DNA of 14,274 nt, from the NCBI GenBank assembly GCA_013815505.1, contig JACDGA010000016.1, forward strand, positions 1 to 14,274, read 5' to 3'. Every line of letters starts with the position of its first letter. The stretch's first letter is position 1. The DNA comes from Acidimicrobiia bacterium. Lineage in GTDB: Bacteria; Actinomycetota; Acidimicrobiia; Acidimicrobiales; Ilumatobacteraceae. Below the pieces are notes generated by a model. The model worked only from the letters and a program-made list of their open reading frames with translations, had not been told where the DNA came from and did no database searches. The position numbers and the translations under genes are program-made. Below are positions 1 through 7,328 of this stretch, piece by piece.

Positions 1-803
1 ACGTCGGCGATCAGCTCGATCGCCGGCGCCGTCCCGAGCCACGCCTGCCACGCGGGGGAGAGGTCGAAGCGCCGTGCCCCGGCGGCGAGGTGCATCTCGC
101 GTCCGTAGTACGACGAGTGAACGTCCTTGCCGGCGTACCAGCTCGCGCCGAGCGGCGTGATGCGGTCCTGCAGCTCGGGTGCGACGTAGATGAACGCCGT
201 GCCGCGCGGCGAGCAGAGCCACTTGTAGGCCGTGCCGATGAGCACGTCGACGTCGGCGACGTCGACCGGCAGCCACCCGACAGCCTGCGTGGCGTCGACG
301 GCGAGGAGTGCGCCAGCTTGCCGGGTCGCCGCACCGACCTCGGCGAGATCGCTCACCTCACCCGTCGCCGACTGCACGACGCTGAGCGCGACGACGTCGA
401 CGTCGGAGTCGATCCGCCCGACGAGATCGGCCAGCGGGACGGTCTCGACGGTGACGCCGTGCTCTTCGTGGACGAGGTACGGGTAGAGGTTGGACGAGAA
501 CTCGATCTCCGGTGCGAGGACGCAGGTCCCTGGCGGGAGCGATCCGGCGACAAGTCCGACGAGCTGCGACACGTGCGAACCGATGCCGACGTCGTCGGGA
601 TCGGCACCGATCAGTCCGGCGAACGCCTGCCTGCCGCGCTCAGCGGCGGACCCCCACGATTCCCACGACCCGACTCCGCGCCGCCAGTCGCCGAGGGCGT
701 GCTGCAACTCGTCCCACGCCGGCTGCGGCGGGATCCCGTAGCTCGCCGTGTTGAGCCATCCCGGGTCGGGCGAGAACAGCGCTTGTGCGTCAGCGAGGTT
801 CAC
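1..803 (-). CDS. Class V aminotransferase-fold PLP-dependent enzyme (partial, C-terminus cut by window edge)
   Basis: A continuous minus-strand reading frame begins at a GTG (801-803) that overlaps the mazG stop as GTGA and stays open to the window edge, giving the first 267 residues. It has the class V aminotransferase (cysteine desulfurase/isopenicillin-N epimerase/kynureninase fold) pattern. There is an N-terminal LNTASYGIPP-type substrate-loop segment at about residues 17-26. SATGEVSDL lies near 145-153, the cofactor aspartate is in AVDATQAVG (D170), and the Schiff-base lysine is K194 in GTAYKWLCSPRGTAF. The family uses pyridoxal phosphate for desulfuration, epimerisation, lyase or transamination chemistry on amino acids, probably in the cytosol. 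The substrate cannot be told from this sequence, so no symbol is given. The start is chosen from the overlap and because the family's N-terminal motif follows it closely. Translational coupling to mazG suggests co-expression but does not identify a pathway. Confidence 0.86.
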   Translation of the reverse strand, partial: MNLADAQALFSPDPGWLNTASYGIPPQPAWDELQHALGDWRRGVGSWESWGSAAERGRQAFAGLIGADPDDVGIGSHVSQLVGLVAGSLPPGTCVLAPEIEFSSNLYPYLVHEEHGVTVETVPLADLVGRIDSDVDVVALSVVQSATGEVSDLAEVGAATRQAGALLAVDATQAVGWLPVDVADVDVLIGTAYKWLCSPRGTAFIYVAPELQDRITPLGASWYAGKDVHSSYYGREMHLAAGARRFDLSPAWQAWLGTAPAIELIAD

Positions 804-1594
804 GAGGGGTTGGCCTTCGCTCGCTCCCAGAAAGCGTCGAGCGCCTCGGCGTCGAGCCCGTCGCCGAGCGTGAGTCCGTCGGCGGTGGCCATCCGCTCGA
901 CGGCCGTGAAGCGGTCCTGGAACTTGCGTGCGGCGCGCCGCAGCGCGACCTCCGAGTCGAGACCGAGGTGGCGGGCGACGTTGACGACGGCGAACAACAG
1001 GTCGCCGAGCTCGTCCTCGACGCTGTCGGGATCGTCGGGCTCTGACTCGGTCGCCTGCACGAGTTCGGCGAGCTCCTCGGTGACCTTCGGGATCGCTCCG
1101 GACGCGTCCTGCCAGTCGAAACCAACCGTTGACGCGCGGCGCTGCACCTTGTCGGCGTAGGCCAGCGCCGGCAGGCCGGCCGGCACCCCGTCGAACACCG
1201 ACGAGCGCTGCTTCTCGGCGCGCTTGTTGGTCTCCCAGTTGGCGAGCACCGTCTCGACATCACTCGCGTCGACATCGCCGAATACGTGCGGATGGCGGGC
1301 GACGAGCTTGTCGTGCACGACGGACGTCACGTCGGCCATGTCGAAGCGGCCCTCCTGCTCGGCGATCGTGGCGTGCAGCTCCACCTGGTACAGCAGGTCG
1401 CCGAGCTCCTCGATCAGCGCGGCATCGGTGGCTGGGTCACCGGGAACGAGGGCGTCGATCGCGTCGACGACCTCGTGGGTCTCCTCGATCAGGTAGCGCC
1501 GCAGCGACCGGTGATCCTGCTCGCGGTCCCACGGGCAGCGCTCGCGCAGCGTGCGTGCGAGCTCGTGGAAGCGGACGTAGTGCTCGCCCGTCAT
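800..1594 (-). CDS. mazG: MazG, nucleoside triphosphate pyrophosphohydrolase
   Basis: This 264-residue protein matches the two-domain MazG length (E. coli about 263). MazG hydrolyses (d)NTPs to NMP and pyrophosphate, cleaning aberrant nucleotides and, in E. coli, lowering ppGpp. The first domain shows CPWDREQ (20-26), EETHEVVDAID (37-47) and EELGDLLYQVELHA (62-75). The second shows EELAELVQA (173-181), EDELGDLLFAVVNVARHLG (193-211) and a basic ARKFQDRF segment (222-229). Both domains keep the acidic EExxE/ExxD metal-binding pattern, so it looks like an intact enzyme. The ATG (1592-1594) overlaps the upstream lipoprotein stop as ATGA. A much longer in-frame extension to about 2401 exists but reads as an Arg/Gly-rich shadow of the lipoprotein gene, so I reject it. 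mfd-mazG proximity is common in actinobacteria. Confidence 0.96.
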   Translation of the reverse strand: MTGEHYVRFHELARTLRERCPWDREQDHRSLRRYLIEETHEVVDAIDALVPGDPATDAALIEELGDLLYQVELHATIAEQEGRFDMADVTSVVHDKLVARHPHVFGDVDASDVETVLANWETNKRAEKQRSSVFDGVPAGLPALAYADKVQRRASTVGFDWQDASGAIPKVTEELAELVQATESEPDDPDSVEDELGDLLFAVVNVARHLGLDSEVALRRAARKFQDRFTAVERMATADGLTLGDGLDAEALDAFWERAKANPS

Positions 1595-2478
1595 TCGCCA
1601 GTGGGGACGACGAGGCCCGTGTCGCGCGGGCCGAGTGGCTCGACGCCGACTGCCTCGGGGTCGAAGCGGCCGTAGCGAGGGTCGACGTAGACCTCGGCGT
1701 CGGCGGCGAGGGCGCTGAAGCGCTCGCCGGCGAACACGCCACCGAGTCCGGAGCGGGCGACCTCGAAGGGCTGGATGTAGATCAGGTAGAACTGCTCGCC
1801 GAGCTGCAGCGGTCCTGCCACGCTGCCGATCTCCGTCGTGACCACGGCCTCGGCGAGGTCGGGTGCCGATGACAGCTGCGACAGCGGCTGGCATCCGATG
1901 CTCCCGCCGTTCTGGGCCGACTCGTCGGCCGAGCTGGCCCGGGCGAGCTCGGCGAAACCTTCTGGCGTGCCGTCGAGTTCGCCAAGCGCGGACTCCGCGT
2001 CCGCTTGCGACGGGGCGGCGATGATGGAGAGACAGGCGACGCCGCTCGCCTGGGAGCCCTGCTCGTAGCGCCCACGGAACGGCTCCATCTCGGCTGCGGT
2101 TGGGTTCTCGATCCACGTGCCGATGACGGCCTGCCGCTCGACGAGGAACTCCCGCTGGGCATCGGTCTCTTCGCCGGTGAGCGCCGCCCGTGCCTGCTCG
2201 CGAGCCGCCTCGTCGATGGGGGTGTCGTTGGCGGCAAGTTCCTCGGAGACGACGCGCGAGACGATCCACTCGCCGACCTCCGATCGTGCGGCGCCGGCGT
2301 CCTCGCGGGCGGCATCCGAAGCGGCGTCGTCGAAAGCCGACGCCGTCAGCTCGTCGTCGCCGACGCGCGCCACGACCTCGTTGTCGGTGAACGTGCGGCA
2401 CCCCGACGTCATCGCCGCGACGGCGGCAACGACCACGACGGTGACCACGCGCACAGAGGGACCTCGCCGCTGCCTCAC
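1591..2478 (-). CDS. SurA/PpiC-type peptidyl-prolyl isomerase lipoprotein
   Basis: This is a 295-residue exported lipoprotein. The N-terminus has basic residues (RQRR, 2-5), a hydrophobic stretch VVTVVVVAAVAAM (11-23) and a lipobox ending TSGC with the lipidation cysteine at C27. A SurA-like N-terminal chaperone region follows (about 33-130). A parvulin/PpiC domain (about 145-240) shows CLSII, a GTPEGFAELARASS helix, NGGSIGC and a closing LGEQFYLIYIQPF strand. Such proteins assist folding of secreted proteins outside the membrane. C149 and C196 lie where related actinobacterial foldases often carry a cysteine pair, and they could form a disulfide (inference). The GTG at 2476-2478 overlaps the mfd stop (GTGA). 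A second in-frame GTG at 2452-2454, preceded by GCGAGG, would shorten the n-region by eight residues. PpiC homology is clear, but isomerase activity is unproven and some family members are chaperones only. Confidence 0.88.
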   Translation of the reverse strand: MRQRRGPSVRVVTVVVVAAVAAMTSGCRTFTDNEVVARVGDDELTASAFDDAASDAAREDAGAARSEVGEWIVSRVVSEELAANDTPIDEAAREQARAALTGEETDAQREFLVERQAVIGTWIENPTAAEMEPFRGRYEQGSQASGVACLSIIAAPSQADAESALGELDGTPEGFAELARASSADESAQNGGSIGCQPLSQLSSAPDLAEAVVTTEIGSVAGPLQLGEQFYLIYIQPFEVARSGLGGVFAGERFSALAADAEVYVDPRYGRFDPEAVGVEPLGPRDTGLVVPTGE

Positions 2479-5400
2479 GCCGGCGACCCTACCGGCTGAG
2501 GCGTAGCCGGGATCAGCGCCGACAGCAGCGCAACGAGCTGCTCGGCGACGTCGCGACGCACATCGAGGGGCACGACGAGCTGGCGCTGTTCCTCTTTCAC
2601 GAGCGCTCGCGGGGCGAGGCGGCGCAGCCGGGCGATGGCGCTCACGGGCAGCGTGATCGGCGACAGGCGCGCCCCTTGCGAGGTGATGCTGACCTCGATG
2701 ATCCCGAGACGGTGGCACTCGGCGCGCAGCTGCCCGATGGTGAGCAACGCCTCCGCCGGCTCGGGTGGCGGGCCGTAGCGGTCCTCCCACTCGGCGCGGA
2801 TGTCGTCCACCTCGGACCCCGTGGTCACCTCGGCGAGGCGGCGGTATGCGGCGAGGCGCAGCTCCTCCTTGGCGACGTACTCGACGGGCAGGTAGGCGTC
2901 CGTCGGGACGTCGAGTTTGAGCTCGGCGGGCTCGCGCTGCGGGACGCCCTTCATGTCGGCGACCGCCTCGGTCACCATCTGGGTGTAGAGGTCGTACCCG
3001 ATCGCGGCGATGTGCCCGGACTGCGACTCTCCGAGCAGGTTGCCGGCACCGCGGATCTCGAGGTCGCGCATCGCGATCTTAAAGCCGCTGCCCAGCTCGG
3101 TCGACTCGCCGATCGTGCGCAGACGCTCGTACGCCTCCTCGGAGAGCACCATGTCGCGCGGGTGGAACAGGTAGGCGTACGCACGCTGGCCGCTGCGTCC
3201 GACACGACCGCGCAGCTGGTGCATCTGGCCGAGGCCGAGCAGGTCGGATCGTTCGACGACGAGCGTGTTGACCGTCGGCATGTCGATGCCCGACTCGATG
3301 ATCGTCGTGCACACGAGAACATCGAACCGACCCTCCCAGAAGTCGACGACGACCTGTTCCAGCGTCCCCTCGTCCATCTGCCCGTGGGCCACGGCGATGC
3401 GGGCCTCGGGCACGAGCTGGCGCAGTCGGGCCGCAGCGTGCTCGATCGAGCGCACCCGGTTGTGCACCCAGAACACCTGCCCCTCACGCAACAGCTCGCG
3501 CCGGATTGCCTCGACGCCGACCTGCTCGTCGTACTCGCCGACGTACGTGAGGATTGGCTGGCGGTCGGCCGGCGGCGTCTGCAGCAGAGAGAAGTCGCGG
3601 ATGCCGACGAGGCTCATCTCGAGCGTGCGGGGGATCGGCGTCGCCGTCAGCGTAAGTACGTCGACGTTGACACGCAGCATCTTCATCGCCTCCTTGTGTT
3701 GCACGCCGAACCGCTGCTCCTCGTCGACGACGAGCAGGCCGAGGTCCTTGAAGCGCACGTTGTCCGAGAGGAGACGGTGGGTCCCGATGACGCAGTCGAC
3801 CTCGCCGGATGCGAGCCCGGCGATGACGTCGCGCGCCTGGGCGTCGGTAAGGAAGCGGCTGAGCATCTCGACGCGGATCGGGTAGCCGGCGAAGCGGTCG
3901 CCGAACGTGGCCGTGTGCTGGCTGGCGAGCAGCGTCGTCGGGCAGAGCAGGGCAACCTGCTTGCCGTCCTGGATGGCCTTGAACGCCGCCCGGATCGCGA
4001 CCTCCGTCTTGCCGAACCCGACGTCGCCGCAGATGAGGCGATCCATCGGGTAGGGGCGCTGCATGTCGGCCTTCGTCATCTCGATCGACGTGCGCTGATC
4101 CGGTGTCTCGACGTACTCGAACGAACTCTCCATCTCCGCCTGCCACGGCGTGTCCTCGGGGAACGGATGGCCCGGCGAGTTGACGCGCTGCTGGTACAGC
4201 AGCACGAGCTCCTGGGCGATCTCGCGCACGGCCGACCGCGCCCTCGACTTCGCCTTGGCGAAGTCGCTGCCACCGAGGCGGTGCACCGTCGGCGTTTCGC
4301 CACCGACGTACTGGCGCAGGCTGTCGATCTGGTCGCTCGGGATGTAGAGCTTGTCGCCGCCCTTGTAGCTGACGAGCAGGTAGTCGCGCTCGACCCCACC
4401 GATGGTGCGCGTCACCATCCCCTCGTAGTGGCCGATGCCGTGCTGGTGGTGGACGACGTAGTTGCCCGTCGCGAGGTCCTCGAAGAACGCCGCCGCATCG
4501 CGGCGACGCGGCCGTGGCCGGCGGTGGGTGCGGCGGCGCCCTGTGAGGTCGGGCTCGCACAACAGGGCGAGGCCGGCGTTGGGCAACGAGCACCCTCGGT
4601 GCAGCGGGGCGACGACGACGCGAGCACCGGGCGCAGCGAGGTCGGCGGCGCTGTTGTCGTCGAGCACGGGGAGATCGACGCCGTGCTCGGCGAGCAGGTC
4701 GGCCAGTCGCTTCGCCGAACCGGCGCCGTCCGCAGCCACGACGACGGCGTACCCGCGGCCGAGCAGATGGACGAGCCGGGCGGCGAGACCGTCGGCGTCC
4801 GCTGTGATCGGTCCCCAACCGGTCGCCTCCACGACGGGTGTGGTCGGCGACTCCGGAACCGACGACACGGACCACACCGCTCCCGAGTCGGCGAGCAGCC
4901 GATCGGGATGGGCGTGGAGGCGGGGGAACGGTCGCGCGGGGTCGCGCGCCCACGTCGACGCGAGCGCGCTGGCGAGGTCGTCCTCCTCGGCAAGCAGGTC
5001 GACGGCGCGGTCACGCATCCGCTTCGGCTCGATCAGCACGATCTTCGCCTCGGATGGCAGGACGTCGGTGAGAAGGAGCTCGGCACCGAGCCACGGCGCC
5101 CAGCTCTCCATGCCGTCGAACCATGCCCCCTCTGTGATCCGCTCCCACTGCTCGCGTCCCCACGGTTCCTCGGCGACGAGTGCCTCGGCGCGCGCCCGCA
5201 CGGCATCGGTCACGATCAGCTCGCGGGCGGGGAAGATGTGTTCGAGGTCGACGTCCTCGACGGAGCGCTGATCATTGACGCTGAATCGGGTGAGACGATC
5301 GAGCTCGTCACCCCACAGGTCGAGACGCAGCGGCGACGATGCCGTCGAGGGGAACACGTCGATGATCGCCCCCCGGCGTGCGAACTCCCCACGGTGCTCG

Positions 5401-5897
5401 ACGAGATCTTCACGGCGGTACCCGAACGCGACCAATCGCTCGGCCAGCTGGTCGGGATCGACGATGCCGCCGCGTCGCACCGTGATCGGTTCGATCGACT
5501 CCGTGCCGGGGGCGAGCAGCTGCAGCAACGCCCTTACGCCGGCGAGGATGACGCGCGGGCGCCGCTCGGGCTGCGACAGGCGCCACAGCACGTGCATCCG
5601 CTGACCCATCGTCTCGACGTTGGGTGTCACCCGCTCGAACGGGAGCGTCTCCCAGGCGGGGAAATTCATGACGTCGTCGGGCGCGAGGAACTGCTCGAGG
5701 TCGTCGGCGAGCTGTCCGGCCATCGCACCCGTCGGGCAGGCGATCACGAGCGGCGACTGCGACGACAGCTCGGCGAGCGTGGCGAACGAGATCGCACGGG
5801 CGGTCTCGGGGATCGCGAGGCGTGCCTCGGGGTCGGCGAGGGCGCGCATCAGCGCAGGCTCCCTGCGCATCAGAGACGTCAGTGTTGCGAGGCGCAT
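2475..5897 (-). CDS. mfd: Mfd, transcription-repair coupling factor
   Basis: This 1140-residue protein is close to the usual length (E. coli 1148). Mfd removes RNA polymerase stalled at DNA lesions using ATP-driven DNA translocation and recruits UvrA for nucleotide excision repair. In order I see a UvrB-homology N-terminus (LPFERVTPNVETMGQR), then a CarD-like RNA-polymerase-interaction domain (about 478-545, GNYVVHHQHGIG). The RecG-like translocase follows, with Walker A GDVGFGKTE (624-632), DEEQ (725-728), TATPIPRTLEM near 760 and RGRVGRSG (896-903), and then the C-terminal TRCF domain. The ATG at 5895-5897 matches the family's N-terminus and lies 22 nt after the pth stop. No clear Shine-Dalgarno precedes it, so coupling is likely. 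A frame extending to 6023 enters pth and is not supported. An arginine-rich linker (about 449-465) just before the CarD-like domain is mentioned under findings. Confidence 0.97.
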   Translation of the reverse strand: MRLATLTSLMRREPALMRALADPEARLAIPETARAISFATLAELSSQSPLVIACPTGAMAGQLADDLEQFLAPDDVMNFPAWETLPFERVTPNVETMGQRMHVLWRLSQPERRPRVILAGVRALLQLLAPGTESIEPITVRRGGIVDPDQLAERLVAFGYRREDLVEHRGEFARRGAIIDVFPSTASSPLRLDLWGDELDRLTRFSVNDQRSVEDVDLEHIFPARELIVTDAVRARAEALVAEEPWGREQWERITEGAWFDGMESWAPWLGAELLLTDVLPSEAKIVLIEPKRMRDRAVDLLAEEDDLASALASTWARDPARPFPRLHAHPDRLLADSGAVWSVSSVPESPTTPVVEATGWGPITADADGLAARLVHLLGRGYAVVVAADGAGSAKRLADLLAEHGVDLPVLDDNSAADLAAPGARVVVAPLHRGCSLPNAGLALLCEPDLTGRRRTHRRPRPRRRDAAAFFEDLATGNYVVHHQHGIGHYEGMVTRTIGGVERDYLLVSYKGGDKLYIPSDQIDSLRQYVGGETPTVHRLGGSDFAKAKSRARSAVREIAQELVLLYQQRVNSPGHPFPEDTPWQAEMESSFEYVETPDQRTSIEMTKADMQRPYPMDRLICGDVGFGKTEVAIRAAFKAIQDGKQVALLCPTTLLASQHTATFGDRFAGYPIRVEMLSRFLTDAQARDVIAGLASGEVDCVIGTHRLLSDNVRFKDLGLLVVDEEQRFGVQHKEAMKMLRVNVDVLTLTATPIPRTLEMSLVGIRDFSLLQTPPADRQPILTYVGEYDEQVGVEAIRRELLREGQVFWVHNRVRSIEHAAARLRQLVPEARIAVAHGQMDEGTLEQVVVDFWEGRFDVLVCTTIIESGIDMPTVNTLVVERSDLLGLGQMHQLRGRVGRSGQRAYAYLFHPRDMVLSEEAYERLRTIGESTELGSGFKIAMRDLEIRGAGNLLGESQSGHIAAIGYDLYTQMVTEAVADMKGVPQREPAELKLDVPTDAYLPVEYVAKEELRLAAYRRLAEVTTGSEVDDIRAEWEDRYGPPPEPAEALLTIGQLRAECHRLGIIEVSITSQGARLSPITLPVSAIARLRRLAPRALVKEEQRQLVVPLDVRRDVAEQLVALLSALIPATPQPVGSPA
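2486..2491 (-). promoter_or_regulatory. Candidate -10 element (TAGGGT) for the PpiC lipoprotein, inside the mfd 3' end
   Basis: On the minus strand TAGGGT fits the actinobacterial TANNNT -10 pattern and ends exactly 7 nt before the GTG start at 2478. That spacing would place transcription initiation at the start codon itself and give a leaderless mRNA. No convincing -35 box is visible. The GGTAGGG could instead act as a weak ribosome binding site. The call is a pattern-based inference. Confidence 0.3.
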
Positions 5898-5919
5898 GCG
5901 GTGTCGGTGGCCGGGCGAG

Positions 5920-6525
5920 TCAGGCGTCGGGGTCCGGCTCGCGCACATTGAACTGGCGCATCGCCGCGTCGACACCGTGCGTGACGATGGTCTCGGCGGC
6001 GTCGGCGGCGAGCTCGACGGCAACGTCCAGCAGGGTGCTGTCGCGGCGCGAGACGCGTGACAGGACGTGGTCGGCGCCGCGTTCCTTGCTCACTGGTTTG
6101 CCGACACCGATACGCACGCGCAGGTAGTCCTGTGTGTGGACGTGCGCCGTGATGCTGCGCAGTCCGTTGTGGCCGGCGAGGCCACCGCCCGCCTTCACCT
6201 TCACGGCACCGGGCGGGAGATCGAGCTCGTCGTGGATCACGACGAGTTGCTCGGGCTCGTCGATGCCGTAACGCCGGGCGAGCTTGCCGACGGCATTGCC
6301 CGACTCGTTCATGAACGTGATCGGAAAGGCGAGCACCGCACGATGGGTGCCGATCCGGGTCTCGCACGTGAGTGCTTGATCTCGCCCCGCTGTCAGCCGC
6401 TCGTTGCGGCGTGCGGCGATCAGCGCGACGGCCGCTTCGCCGACGTTGTGCCGTGTCCCTGCGTACTGCTTGCCCGGGTTGCCGAGCCCGACGATGAGCC
6501 AGTCGAACGGCGTGGCGCGCCTCAC
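5920..6525 (-). CDS. pth: Pth, peptidyl-tRNA hydrolase
   Basis: This 201-residue enzyme releases tRNA from peptidyl-tRNAs that drop off the ribosome, an essential recycling step in the cytosol. All expected catalytic positions of the bacterial Pth family are visible: N16 in LGNPGKQY, the general base H26 in GTRHNVGE, N73 in FMNESG, D99 in IHDELDLPPG and N120 in GGLAGHNGLRS. The length is typical. The start is a GTG (6523-6525) overlapping the rplY stop as GTGA, and the LIVGLGNPG signature follows within ten residues, as in family members. rplY-pth is a common pair in bacteria and links ribosome assembly to peptidyl-tRNA recycling. mfd follows after 22 nt, so the three genes are probably co-transcribed. 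Confidence 0.97.
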   Translation of the reverse strand: MRRATPFDWLIVGLGNPGKQYAGTRHNVGEAAVALIAARRNERLTAGRDQALTCETRIGTHRAVLAFPITFMNESGNAVGKLARRYGIDEPEQLVVIHDELDLPPGAVKVKAGGGLAGHNGLRSITAHVHTQDYLRVRIGVGKPVSKERGADHVLSRVSRRDSTLLDVAVELAADAAETIVTHGVDAAMRQFNVREPDPDA

Positions 6526-7232
6526 TCGCTGTCGGATGCGTCCTTGCCGCCGTCGCCCTCGGCAGCGTCGGCGCTCTCGCCGTCGGCTCCCTCTTCGCCC
6601 TCGGCGCCTTCGCCTTCCTCGCCCTCTTCGCCCTCTTCGACCTCGTCGGGCTCGGCGTCGGACTCGAGCTCCTCGGCGCGGATGAACAGCACCGTGACGA
6701 GTGCGACATCGTCATCTGCCGTCGCCGTGACGCCGTCAGGCAGCTCGATGTCGGCGAGGTGGATGACCGTGTCCATGTCCATCCGGCTGACGTCGATGAC
6801 GATCTCGTCGGGGATGTTGCGCGGGGTCGTGACGACCTCGAGCGTGTCCATCGCCGGGTCGACGAGGCCGCCCTCGGCGGCGACGGCCGTGGCCTCGCCC
6901 TCGAGGCGGATCGGGATGTTGACCGTGATCTCTTCGGAGAGGTTGATCTGGATGAAGTCGACGTGGCTGACGTTGCGCTTCACCGGGTGACGCTGGAGAT
7001 CCTTGATGATCGCTGGGTACGCCGTGCCGTCGACCGTGAGGTCAAGGACGGTGTTGAGACCCGCCGAACCCGACAGCGCGGTACGCAGGTCACGACGGGC
7101 GACCGAGATGTGCAGCGGGGTCATCCCGTGGCCGTACAGGACGGCCGGGATCTCGTCATTGGCACGCAGACGGCGCGCCGATGCGCTGCCGGTCTCGCGT
7201 CCGGTGTTGGCGATGAGAACGGTCTCGGACAT
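6522..7232 (-). CDS. rplY: Large-subunit ribosomal protein bL25 (CTC type) with acidic tail
   Basis: This 236-residue protein is the long CTC form of bL25, which binds 5S rRNA in the large ribosomal subunit. The N-terminal 5S-binding domain (about 1-95) shows GSASARRLRANDEIPAVLYG (residues 15-34) and ends in a HPVKRNVSHVDFIQI segment. A second beta-rich CTC domain (about 96-185) contains LVDPAMDTLEVVTTPRNIP. The last ~48 residues (189-236) are almost entirely Glu, Asp, Gly and Ala, with EEGEEGEEGEG repeats. Similar acidic tails occur in other actinobacterial bL25 proteins. The ATG at 7230-7232 has no good Shine-Dalgarno but has a TAGCGT motif 8 nt upstream, so it may be translated from a leaderless or near-leaderless transcript. 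The gene leads the rplY-pth-mfd run. Confidence 0.95.
   Translation of the reverse strand: MSETVLIANTGRETGSASARRLRANDEIPAVLYGHGMTPLHISVARRDLRTALSGSAGLNTVLDLTVDGTAYPAIIKDLQRHPVKRNVSHVDFIQINLSEEITVNIPIRLEGEATAVAAEGGLVDPAMDTLEVVTTPRNIPDEIVIDVSRMDMDTVIHLADIELPDGVTATADDDVALVTVLFIRAEELESDAEPDEVEEGEEGEEGEGAEGEEGADGESADAAEGDGGKDASDSE
6591..6643 (-). repeat. Low-complexity GAGGGCGAA-type repeat coding the acidic tail of bL25
   Basis: The minus strand carries imperfect tandem GAGGGCGAA/GAGGGCGAG units that translate as Glu-Glu-Gly repeats in the rplY C-terminus. Repeats of this kind readily change length by slippage, so the tail length is likely to vary between related strains (inference). Confidence 0.6.
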
Positions 7233-7240
7233 GGCCGATC

Positions 7241-7246
7241 ACGCTA
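7241..7246 (-). promoter_or_regulatory. Candidate -10 element (TAGCGT) for rplY
   Basis: TAGCGT on the minus strand ends 8 nt before the rplY ATG, matching TANNNT placed for a leaderless or near-leaderless transcript. It sits in the 96-bp prs-rplY gap, one of the few real intergenic spaces here. The wider string GGTAGCGTG also occurs just upstream of the bS22 gene. No clear -35 box is visible. Confidence 0.4.
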
Positions 7247-7254
7247 CCGCCCAA

Positions 7255-7300
7255 CCGCGAATCTTGTTCTGGCGGTCGCAGAACGCGCTATCCCGCGAAT
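7255..7300 (-). repeat. Inverted repeat flanked by 8-bp direct repeats in the prs-rplY gap
   Basis: A perfect 6-bp inverted repeat with arms GTTCTG (7266-7271) and CAGAAC (7279-7284) has a 7-nt loop. It is flanked by two direct copies of CCGCGAAT (7255-7262 and 7293-7300 on the plus strand). No T-run follows on either strand, so it is not a standard Rho-independent terminator. Its location upstream of the rplY start would suit an operator or an mRNA structure, but no function can be assigned. Confidence 0.35.
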
Positions 7301-7328
7301 TGCGCCCTCCAGTTGGAGCACTTTCGCG

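Noticed and set aside
90..1160. A plus-strand open frame spanning the aminotransferase and mazG region
   Set aside because: It is antisense to two recognised genes, and its composition is the complement of their codon pattern.
1595..2401. N-terminal extension of MazG in the same frame
   Set aside because: It is an Arg/Gly-rich shadow of the PpiC lipoprotein gene. The ATGA overlap and normal MazG length place the start at 1594.
2676..5951. A 1091-codon open frame on the plus strand opposite mfd
   Set aside because: It lies wholly antisense to a well supported mfd, and its product is an Arg/Asp/Val-rich composition with no recognisable motif. Such long antisense frames are expected in high-GC DNA with strong codon bias.
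7266..7284. Rho-independent terminator after prs
   Set aside because: The stem is only 6 bp and no T-run follows on either strand, so I list it as a repeat of unknown role.
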